From positions 62,001 through 126,000 of the forward strand of contig NZ_JACHJJ010000008.1 of assembly GCF_014203605.1 (NCBI RefSeq): DNA of 64,000 bases. Reading direction: 5' to 3'. The translations under genes and the position numbers were made by a program. Position 1 is the first letter of the stretch, and every line of letters begins with the position of its first letter. Source of the stretch: Thiemannella venezuelensis (GTDB taxonomy: Bacteria > Actinomycetota > Actinomycetes > Streptosporangiales > Streptosporangiaceae). The notes below the pieces were generated by a model that did not search any database, was not told the DNA's origin, and saw only the letters and a list, made by a program, of their open reading frames with translations. This document shows, in pieces, positions 43,303 through 53,043 of this stretch.

Positions 43303-44279
43303 GATTCTTTCCCGTTCTCCGCCGCCACCAGCCAGTCGGCGATCGCGTCGCTGACGGGCAGCCCCGCCTGCTCCTCCACGAAGCCCCAGGCCCCGTTCGG
43401 GTTGATCTCCAGGAACACGTACTCCCCCTCCGGGGTGAGGATGAGGTCGACGGCGCCGTAGGTCAGCCCCAGCGACGCGACCAGTTCCACGCACCGGCGC
43501 CCCAGCCCGTCCGGCAGCCGGTGCGCGCGGTAGCTCACCCGGTCGTCGTCGTAGTGCCGCCAGTCGTCCCTGGCCGTCCGGGACGCCTGGGAGTCGATCT
43601 CCGCGGTGAAGACCCGGCCGCCCACCACGATCACGCGGAGCTCCACGGCCTTGCGGACGTAGGGCTGGAGGATGACCGGCTCGTACCGCAGGCGGTGGCG
43701 CGAGGTGAGGTGCCGCCGGGTGAGGACGGTGGTGTAGGCGCGATGGCCGGCGCCGTCCACCGTGAACTCGTCGGAGTTGATCTGCTTGGCGATCAGTTCG
43801 CCCCCCGCGCGCTCGTAGGCGGGCACCAGCTCGGCGGGGTCGTTGGTGTAGACGGTCTCCGGTATCCGGAAGCCGAGCTCCGCCGCACGGGCCATATGGA
43901 TGATCTTGTTGTGCGCCCGGCGCTCCACCTCCCGGCGGGAGGGGAGCCACCGGGCGGGAGCCAGCTCCCACGCCCCGTCGAGCAGGAACTCCGCCTGCCA
44001 GACCACGTGGCGCCGGTGGGACGGGTCGGTGACGGCCGCCGCCGGCTCGGGCGGGTTCGGCCGCCGCCGCCACACGGCGCGGACCTCGGACAGGTCCAGC
44101 CGCTCGGATCCGGTGTCGAGCACGATCCGGTGCGCGCCATCCGCGAAGGCGGCGGTGAGCGTGCTCCCGGCGGGGAACTCCCCCGGGTCCCACCACGTCA
44201 CCGGCGCGCCGCGCGCCGCCAGCTTCGGCAGCACCATCTCGACCGCGTCGTCCCGCCGGTCGCTCAGTACCAGGATCAC
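43299..44279 (-). CDS. ATP-grasp RiPP ligase (MvdC/MvdD-like)
   Basis: A 326-residue ATP-grasp enzyme. It has an N-terminal pre-ATP-grasp domain (MILVLSDRRDD), the ATP-binding strand GGELIAKQINSDEF, VELRVIVVGGRVFTAEIDSQASRTARDDWRHYD (typical of graspetide ligases) and the metal-binding end VFLEINPNGAW. These enzymes join Ser/Thr/Lys side chains to Asp/Glu in a precursor. GTG 44279 follows GAGAAGGG. Its likely substrate is encoded 121 bp upstream. Confidence 0.88.
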   Translation of the reverse strand: MILVLSDRRDDAVEMVLPKLAARGAPVTWWDPGEFPAGSTLTAAFADGAHRIVLDTGSERLDLSEVRAVWRRRPNPPEPAAAVTDPSHRRHVVWQAEFLLDGAWELAPARWLPSRREVERRAHNKIIHMARAAELGFRIPETVYTNDPAELVPAYERAGGELIAKQINSDEFTVDGAGHRAYTTVLTRRHLTSRHRLRYEPVILQPYVRKAVELRVIVVGGRVFTAEIDSQASRTARDDWRHYDDDRVSYRAHRLPDGLGRRCVELVASLGLTYGAVDLILTPEGEYVFLEINPNGAWGFVEEQAGLPVSDAIADWLVAAENGKES

Positions 44280-44400
44280 CGTTCACCCTTCTCACGGAGA
44301 ACCGCCGGCCGGACAACGGTCCGGCCGGCGGTCGGGGCCCCCGTCCCGGCCGTCCGGGGAGGCGGGAAGGTGCCTCCTCGGACGGCCGGGGCCGACGCTG

Positions 44401-44538
44401 CTAGCTGATGACCCACTCGGCGGGCCGGCCGCCGATGCGCCAGGACACGCTCTGGCGGCCACCGCTGACCTCGCCCAGCTCGGCGTCGGTGAGCTCGGCG
44501 CCCTCGAACGGAATGTCGTCGATGTTGATCTTGGTCAT
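44401..44538 (-). CDS. Double-glycine RiPP precursor peptide of the ATP-grasp operon
   Basis: A 45-residue peptide too short for routine calling. The leader (MTKINIDDIPFEGAELTDAE, continuing to LGEVSGG) ends in a classical double-glycine site (Gly26-Gly27). The 18-residue core runs from Arg28 to Ser45 and contains Ser30, Ser32, Trp33, Glu41, Trp42 and Ser45. A strong AAGGAG lies upstream of ATG 44538. It is first in an operon with an ATP-grasp ligase, a maturation protein and a C39 exporter, which fits modification, cleavage and export. Confidence 0.88.
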   Translation of the reverse strand: MTKINIDDIPFEGAELTDAELGEVSGGRQSVSWRIGGRPAEWVIS

Positions 44539-44757
44539 GTCGGTCTCCTTCCACCGCCGCGTGGCGGCGGTCGTTCCCCCGTGTCGCCGTACCGCGGCGA
44601 CCGGCTTACGAGGAAGACATTAGGAGCTCCAACTTGACGATCCCTTGAAAGTCCCTGGAACCCCACTTGCCACTCGCTTACCGAAAACCCCGGAATGCAC
44701 CTGGGTCACGGCGACGGCAGGGCCCCAGGGAGCCGCGCGGCGGCCCGGATCCGGGGA

Positions 44758-47307
44758 TCAGGGGTAGGAGACGACCATGGAGGGGATCGTCTCGACGCCG
44801 TACGCCGGGTCGCCGGTGTCGTTGATCACGTGGTTGTACCGGCCCTTGCCGCCGAGGGAGACGACCAGGAGGCTGTGGAACTTCACGCCGGGCTTCACCG
44901 GGGCCTCGAAGCCGCGGTCCACCTCGATGGTCGGGTCGCTGGTGAAGACGCAGTAGCTGCCCATGCCCCAGCCCTCGTGGACGTTCACCGAGTCGGCGAC
45001 CTTGTAGGCGGCCCAGCCCTTGACGGAGCCGTTCATGAACGCGGCCTGGTTCGGCGGGTCGTAGGGCAGCTCGTTCTGGAAGAAGATCGTCTTGCCGCGC
45101 TCGCCGAACCACTCCACGTTGTACTTCTGGAAGTGCTCGACGAACAGGCCGGTGGCCAGCACGTCGTCGCCGTAGACCCGCATGCCGTAGTCGGAGGTGT
45201 TGACGGTCCAGCCGACGCCGTCGCCGTGGTCGGCGCGCCAGATCCAGGTGTGGTCGATGATCGTGTCGTCGCTGTGCACCACCAGGCCGGTGGTCGCCTT
45301 GCCGGCGAACTGGCCGCCGACCCGGATGAACACGTCCTGGACCGTGACGGGGTTGGCGGAGTGGTCGGTGTGCGCGCCCTGGCGGCCGATCTCCAGGAGC
45401 GTCGGCGAGTTGACCGGGCCGGCGTCGATCAGGAAGCCGGCCAGCTTCACGCCGTCCACGTCGGCCACCTTCATCGCGGTGACCCCGCCCTGCGGGACCA
45501 GCGTCGCCAGGCCGAGGCCCATGACGACGGTGTCCGCCCGGTTCACCTCGATCGTCTTGTCGAGGTGGTAGATGCCCGGCGTGAACAGCAGGTGCAGGCC
45601 CTGGGCGAGCGCCCGGTTCAGGGTCGCGGCCGTGACGCCGGGCTTGGCGACGTAGAAGTCGGTGAGCGGGACGGAGGTGCCCGGGGTCGGGCCGTTCGCC
45701 CAGCTGATGCCGCGCGCGTTGGTGCGCTTGGCCGGTACGAGCACCTTGTAGGCGTCGCCGTCCAGGTACAGGTACGGCTTCTCCCGGCTGACCGGGGTGG
45801 TGTCCAGCGTCGTGTAGCGCGGCTCGGGGAAGCCGGTGGCGGGAGCCCCCTGGACGCCGGAGAAGGTCATGTTCCACACGCTGTTGGTCCAGCCGCCGAT
45901 GGTGCTGTCGCGGGTGTACCACTGCTGCTGGGAGTACGGCCCGACCTGGCCGTCGATCTTGCTGTCGGCGATGTAGCCGCCGGAGGCCCAGCCGTACCCG
46001 GACGGCGCCAGGTTGAGCGCGCCCTTGATGTGCATCCGGCGGAACGGCGCGGCCTGGGAGACCGCCCACCGGTTGGTGCCGTCGTAGGGCGCGACCGAGA
46101 GGTTCTCGGTGGAGCGCCAGAAGTTCTGGGTGGCGTTGCCGCCGAACCAGCCCGCGTCGACGCTCACGCCCTTGACCGTGACGTCGCCGGGGTTGCGCCC
46201 GAGGCCGTAGACGGAGGTGTAGAAGCCGGTGTCGACGTTGACGTCGTAGCTTCCGGGCTTGAACATCAGCGCGTACCGGCCGAGGCCGAACTGGGCCGAC
46301 TCCTGCTCCTTGAAGATCTCGGTGATCTGGGCCTGGACCGCGGCGGCCGGCATGGACGGGTCGAAGACCTTCACGTTCGGGCCGAGGTCGCCGCCGCCGG
46401 GCAGGTCCTCCCCGCCGTCGCCCCTGGTGTGCACGCCGACCTCCCACAACGAGTATCCGTAGCCGGTGCCGCGGGCCGTCCCGTGGACGCGGAGGTAGCG
46501 GCCGGAGCCGGTCACCTCGTAGGAGGCGGTGCCGCCGATCGCGCCGGTGACCGTCTTCAGGGTGGTCCAGGCGGTGCCGTCGGCCGACGCCTGGATGGTG
46601 AAGTCCCTGCCGTAGGCGGCCTCCCAGCTCAGGTCGACCTTGCAGATCTCCTGGACCGCGCCGAGGTCCACCTGGAGCCACTGCGGGTCCGCCGCCGCGC
46701 TGGACCAGCGGGTGCCGGTGTTCCCGTCGAAGGCGTTCTTCGCGGGGGTGCCGCCGTTCTCCACCGACGAGGCGGAGGCGGGCCCGTCCAGCGCGGCGTT
46801 GCCGGTCCCGCACTCTCCGCCGGTCCCGCCGTCGCCGGCGCCGTACACCTGGAACTCCCACAGGGAGTAGCCGTAGCCGGTGGCGCGGGCGGTGCCGAGC
46901 ATGCGGACGTAGCGGCCGCTGCCCGCCACCTCCCAGGAGTCGACGCCGCCGTCGCCGCCGGTCACCGTCTTCAGGTCGGTCCAGGTCGTGCCGTTCTGCG
47001 AGGACTGGACCTTGTAGGCGGTGGCGTACGCCGCCTCCCAGGTGAGCACGACCCTGCCGAGCTCCTGCACGGAGCCGAGGTCGACCTGGAGCCACTGCGG
47101 GTCGCTGCTCGCGCTGGACCAGCGGGTGCCGGTGCTGCCGTCGAAGGCGTCCTTCGCGGGGGTGCCGTGGTTCTCGGTGGACGAGGCCGTCGCGGTCCTG
47201 CCCTGCGAGAGCAGGGGGCCGTCGGCGTGCGCGGGGCTGCTGACCACGGGTACGGCCAGCAGCCCGGCCAGGACCGCGAGTGCGCTCCCGGCGGGTCTGA
47301 GTCTCAT
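44758..47307 (-). CDS. Secreted beta-helix (GH55-like) protein with two F5/8-type modules
   Basis: An 849-residue exported protein. The signal peptide is residues 1-28. Two CBM32/F5-8C modules follow (~30-160 and ~170-300; each with GTRWSSA, PQWLQVDLG and GYGYSLWE). The C-terminal ~540 residues are a right-handed beta-helix (YHLDKTIEVNRADTVVMGLG, DHTWIWRADHGDGVGWTVNTSDYG, VEWFGERGKTIFFQNELPYDPPN), a group often mislabelled adenylyl cyclase and resembling GH55 beta-1,3-glucanases. An exo-beta-1,3-glucanase role fits the surrounding glucan genes but is not proven. No LacI-type palindrome precedes it. Confidence 0.82.
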   Translation of the reverse strand: MRLRPAGSALAVLAGLLAVPVVSSPAHADGPLLSQGRTATASSTENHGTPAKDAFDGSTGTRWSSASSDPQWLQVDLGSVQELGRVVLTWEAAYATAYKVQSSQNGTTWTDLKTVTGGDGGVDSWEVAGSGRYVRMLGTARATGYGYSLWEFQVYGAGDGGTGGECGTGNAALDGPASASSVENGGTPAKNAFDGNTGTRWSSAAADPQWLQVDLGAVQEICKVDLSWEAAYGRDFTIQASADGTAWTTLKTVTGAIGGTASYEVTGSGRYLRVHGTARGTGYGYSLWEVGVHTRGDGGEDLPGGGDLGPNVKVFDPSMPAAAVQAQITEIFKEQESAQFGLGRYALMFKPGSYDVNVDTGFYTSVYGLGRNPGDVTVKGVSVDAGWFGGNATQNFWRSTENLSVAPYDGTNRWAVSQAAPFRRMHIKGALNLAPSGYGWASGGYIADSKIDGQVGPYSQQQWYTRDSTIGGWTNSVWNMTFSGVQGAPATGFPEPRYTTLDTTPVSREKPYLYLDGDAYKVLVPAKRTNARGISWANGPTPGTSVPLTDFYVAKPGVTAATLNRALAQGLHLLFTPGIYHLDKTIEVNRADTVVMGLGLATLVPQGGVTAMKVADVDGVKLAGFLIDAGPVNSPTLLEIGRQGAHTDHSANPVTVQDVFIRVGGQFAGKATTGLVVHSDDTIIDHTWIWRADHGDGVGWTVNTSDYGMRVYGDDVLATGLFVEHFQKYNVEWFGERGKTIFFQNELPYDPPNQAAFMNGSVKGWAAYKVADSVNVHEGWGMGSYCVFTSDPTIEVDRGFEAPVKPGVKFHSLLVVSLGGKGRYNHVINDTGDPAYGVETIPSMVVSYP

Positions 47308-47398
47308 GTCTTACCGTCCGCTTCCGGTTGTCGGGGGGTGGGGGTACCACGGGCGGGAGAGGGGTGCGCCTCCCGCCCGCGGAGCATGGGAGCCGCGG

Positions 47399-50392
<2,994 letters not shown>

Positions 50393-50439
50393 GATCTCTC
50401 CTCGGAAAGGGGGATGCCTGCCGTACCTGACGGCAGAGG

Positions 50440-50453
50440 GGAGAGCGCTCTCC
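50440..50453. promoter_or_regulatory. LacI-family operator upstream of GH16-GH2 gene
   Basis: Perfect palindrome GGAGAGCGCTCTCC, 47 bp before the GTG start. Confidence 0.85.
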
Positions 50454-50484
50454 GCCACAGACAGTGCTCCCGTGGATCGAGTGA

Positions 50485-50490
50485 TGTCAA
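50485..50490 (-). promoter_or_regulatory. -35-like TTGACA for the GH16-GH2 gene
   Basis: TTGACA on the minus strand, 31 bases upstream of the operator; a weak -10 candidate (CACTGT) lies 18 bases on. Repression would follow from the operator sitting near +1. Confidence 0.45.
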
Positions 50491-50681
50491 GACTCTTCTT
50501 TTCGCGGATTCGAAACTCCCAGCTCACCCGCGAGAAACCTCTGGTAGGCGGACATTAGCGACAAATATCTACTTTCATTCCTATATAGACAGCTTTTCTC
50601 AGCCTCCGTCGGCGGTCCCGCCCGCCGGACGGGACCGCCGACGGCGTGAACGACGGGCTCTGAATCGGAGAAGGCCGCATC

Positions 50682-50687
50682 TTGACA
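50682..50687 (+). promoter_or_regulatory. -35-like TTGACA for the DUF1996 gene
   Basis: TTGACA with 28 bases to the operator at 50716. No strong -10 is visible. Confidence 0.4.
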
Positions 50688-50715
50688 ACTCGTCACAGGA
50701 GAGATCAAGCTTTGA

Positions 50716-50729
50716 GGAGAGCGCTCTCC
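50716..50729. promoter_or_regulatory. LacI-family operator upstream of DUF1996 gene
   Basis: Perfect palindrome GGAGAGCGCTCTCC, 41 bp before the ATG. Confidence 0.85.
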
Positions 50730-50770
50730 CTCCTGCCGTCCCCACGGCGCCCCCCACAGAAGGAGAGGCC

Positions 50771-52120
50771 ATGCACTCGTCCCGAAGTCCCGCCGGATTC
50801 CGTCTGGGGCTCCTCACCGCCACGCTGGTCGCGCTGGTCGCGACCGGTCTGACGGCCATCGCCCCCGCCGCCGCGGCGGAGACCCCGCTCTCGCAGGGCC
50901 GGTCCGCGACCGCCTCCTCCACCGAGGGAGGCGGGTACGGCGCCGGGGCCGCCTTCGACGGCGACCGCGGCACCCGCTGGTCCAGCTCCGCCGCCGACCC
51001 GCAGTGGCTCCAGGTCGACCTCGGCGCCACCGCGAGGATCTCCCGGGTCGTGCTCGCCTGGGAGGCCGCCCACGCCAGGGCCTTCACGATCCAGACCTCC
51101 GACGACGGCAGCGCCTGGACCGACGTCTACTCCACCACCACGGGAACCGGCGGCACCCAGACGCTGGACGTCACCGGGACCGGCCGCTACGTGCGGATGC
51201 ACGGCACCGCCCGCGCCACCGGCTACGGCTACTCCCTGTGGGAGTTCCAGGTCTACGGCAGCGGCGGCGCGGCAGGCACCCCGAGGCCGAAGCCGACGTT
51301 CACCGACGAGGTGACGCACCACGAGTTCCAGGCCAACTGCTCGTGGACGGCGGACCGGCCCGACGACCCCATCGTCTACCCCGGCCTGCCCGGCGCCTCG
51401 CACATGCACACCTTCGTCGGCAACCGGACGACCCACGCGGGCAGCACGCCGGCGTCGCTCCTCTCCGGCGGGACCTCCTGCACCAACCCGCACGACAGGT
51501 CGGCCTACTGGTTCCCGAGCTTCTACAAGGGCGACCGGCTCGTCCGGCCCACCGGCGACCAGGTCATCTACTACAAGTCCGGCATCCTGGAGTACTGGCG
51601 GGTGCAGCCCTTCCCGCAGGGCCTGCGCTTCGTCGTGGGCAGCCCGTCCGCGACCCTGGAGCAGTTCCGCGACTCCCCCGGCGCCGTCGAGGGCTTCGAG
51701 TGCGGGGACGTCTCACGCAGCTGGGACATCCCGCGGCAGTGCCCGCCGGGCAGCCAGGTGAACGTCCGCTACCAGGCGCCGAGCTGCTGGGACGGCGTCA
51801 ACCTCGACAGCCCCGACCACAAGAGCCACATGTCCTACCCGGTCGACGGCTACTGCCCGGCCGGCCATCCGGTCGCGGTGCCGATGCTGGAGTTCAAGAT
51901 CGCCTTCCCCGCGGACGGCGACCTGTCCCAGGCGCGGCTGTCCAGCGGCCGCGGCTACAGCTGGCACTACGACTTCTTCAACGCGTGGGACGACCCCGCC
52001 GTCCTCGACGCGCTGGTGACGCACTGCATCAACGGCGGCCTCCAGTGCAACCCGCGCGGCTACGACCTGTACAAGCCGCACCGCGGCGCCGCCCTCACGG
52101 AGGACTTCGAGCTTCCCTGA
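50771..52120 (+). CDS. Secreted F5/8 module plus DUF1996 protein
   Basis: A 449-residue exported protein. The signal peptide ends at APAAAA (~39). A CBM32/F5-8C module follows (~40-165), then a DUF1996 domain (FQANCSWTADRPDDPIVYPGLPGASHMHTFVGN... YPVDGYCPAGHPVAVPMLEFKI... HYDFFNAW) rich in His, Trp and Cys. The biochemical function of DUF1996 is unknown to me; it is common in fungi and actinomycetes. AGGAGAG precedes the ATG. The operator shared with the glucanase genes places it in the same regulon. Half of its F5/8 module is DNA-identical to that of the GH16 gene. Confidence 0.88.
   Translation: MHSSRSPAGFRLGLLTATLVALVATGLTAIAPAAAAETPLSQGRSATASSTEGGGYGAGAAFDGDRGTRWSSSAADPQWLQVDLGATARISRVVLAWEAAHARAFTIQTSDDGSAWTDVYSTTTGTGGTQTLDVTGTGRYVRMHGTARATGYGYSLWEFQVYGSGGAAGTPRPKPTFTDEVTHHEFQANCSWTADRPDDPIVYPGLPGASHMHTFVGNRTTHAGSTPASLLSGGTSCTNPHDRSAYWFPSFYKGDRLVRPTGDQVIYYKSGILEYWRVQPFPQGLRFVVGSPSATLEQFRDSPGAVEGFECGDVSRSWDIPRQCPPGSQVNVRYQAPSCWDGVNLDSPDHKSHMSYPVDGYCPAGHPVAVPMLEFKIAFPADGDLSQARLSSGRGYSWHYDFFNAWDDPAVLDALVTHCINGGLQCNPRGYDLYKPHRGAALTEDFELP
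51037..51261 (+). repeat. 225-bp inverted repeat, right arm (in DUF1996 gene)
   Basis: The reverse complement of 49896-50120. Identity stops sharply at both ends while the protein similarity continues, which points to recent gene conversion. Confidence 0.85.
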
Positions 52121-52347
52121 CCGCACGCGCCCGGCCCGGGCCCCAGGTGACATGGACCCCATCCGGCGGTCCGGGCCGGGCACGTGCCCTTCCCCTCCCC
52201 CTCAGGGTCCCGGAACACGCCGCGCCTTCCCCCGGACGGGAAGACCCGGCGCACGCCTCCCCCGGAACACGCCGACCCCCTCCCGGCCCGGGGGAGGCCC
52301 CCGCGGCCCCTCCGGCGAACGTGCCGCCCCGACGTGAGGAGATCCCC

Positions 52348-52977
52348 ATGAGACGTGCCGGTGCGGCTCTCGTCCTGCTCCTGGTCGCCGGCCTGGCGAT
52401 CGCGCTGGTCGCCGGCTGCGTCGCGCGCTCCGGGACGGCCGCGCCCGGTCACCGCCACGGGCCTCCGGCCCCCGCGGCGGGCGGTCCCGCCGGTTCCGCC
52501 GGCGCTTTCAACGCCACCGGCGCCTTCAACGCCACCGACACCGCCTGGCTCCAACTGATGATCCCGATGGACGAACGCACGCTGCCCCTGCTCGGACTCG
52601 GCGCCGGGCGCGGGCACGACCCGGAGCTCCGGCGGCTGGCCGGGCGGATCCGGACCTCCCACCTGGCCGAGCTCGGGCGGCTCAGGGCGGCGCTGGGCCG
52701 TACCGGCCTGCCCCCCGCAGACGTGCACAAGGGGCACGACATGCCCGGCATGGTGACCGCCGCCGAGCTGGCGGCGCTCGGGACGGCCACCGGCCCGTCC
52801 TTCGACCGGCTGTTCGCCGGTCACCTGCGCGAACATCTGGACCGGTCGGCCGCCGTCTCCCGATCCGAGCGGGCCGCCGGCGCCGACGGCGGGACGAGGG
52901 CCCTGGCCGCCGACGTCGAGCGGTCCCGCGCCGTCCAGCGCGACCTGCTCGACGCGCTCCTCCCGCCGCCCCGGTGA
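52348..52977 (+). CDS. DUF305-type lipoprotein
   Basis: A 209-residue lipoprotein. The signal ends in the lipobox LVAGC (Cys24), followed by an Ala/Gly-rich linker. The helical domain (DTAWLQLMIPMDERTLPLL...LRRLAGRIRTSHLAELGRLRAAL...KGHDMPGMVTAAELAAL) follows the DUF305 ferritin-like pattern, but the usual MIxHH metal site reads MIPMD. It is therefore probably a divergent member. GAGGAG precedes the ATG. Whether it belongs to the glucan regulon is unclear; no operator lies directly upstream. Confidence 0.75.
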   Translation: MRRAGAALVLLLVAGLAIALVAGCVARSGTAAPGHRHGPPAPAAGGPAGSAGAFNATGAFNATDTAWLQLMIPMDERTLPLLGLGAGRGHDPELRRLAGRIRTSHLAELGRLRAALGRTGLPPADVHKGHDMPGMVTAAELAALGTATGPSFDRLFAGHLREHLDRSAAVSRSERAAGADGGTRALAADVERSRAVQRDLLDALLPPPR

Positions 52978-53010
52978 CGGACCGGCCGGGCGGTGGCGCC
53001 GTACGCTCTT

Positions 53011-53024
53011 GGAGAGCGCTCTCC
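53011..53024. promoter_or_regulatory. LacI-family operator upstream of GH3 gene
   Basis: Perfect palindrome GGAGAGCGCTCTCC, 19 bp before the ATG, so bound repressor would also block the ribosome site region. Confidence 0.85.
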
Positions 53025-53043
53025 GTTTAAGAAAGGGAACTGT

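Larger units (their letters stand above)
50393..50770. promoter_or_regulatory. Divergent control region of the two glucan enzymes
   Basis: 378 bp between divergent secreted-enzyme genes. It holds two LacI-type palindromes (50440, 50716), each downstream of a TTGACA on the matching strand, and an AT-rich centre (50540-50600, ACAAATATCTACTTTCATTCC). No gene. Confidence 0.75.
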
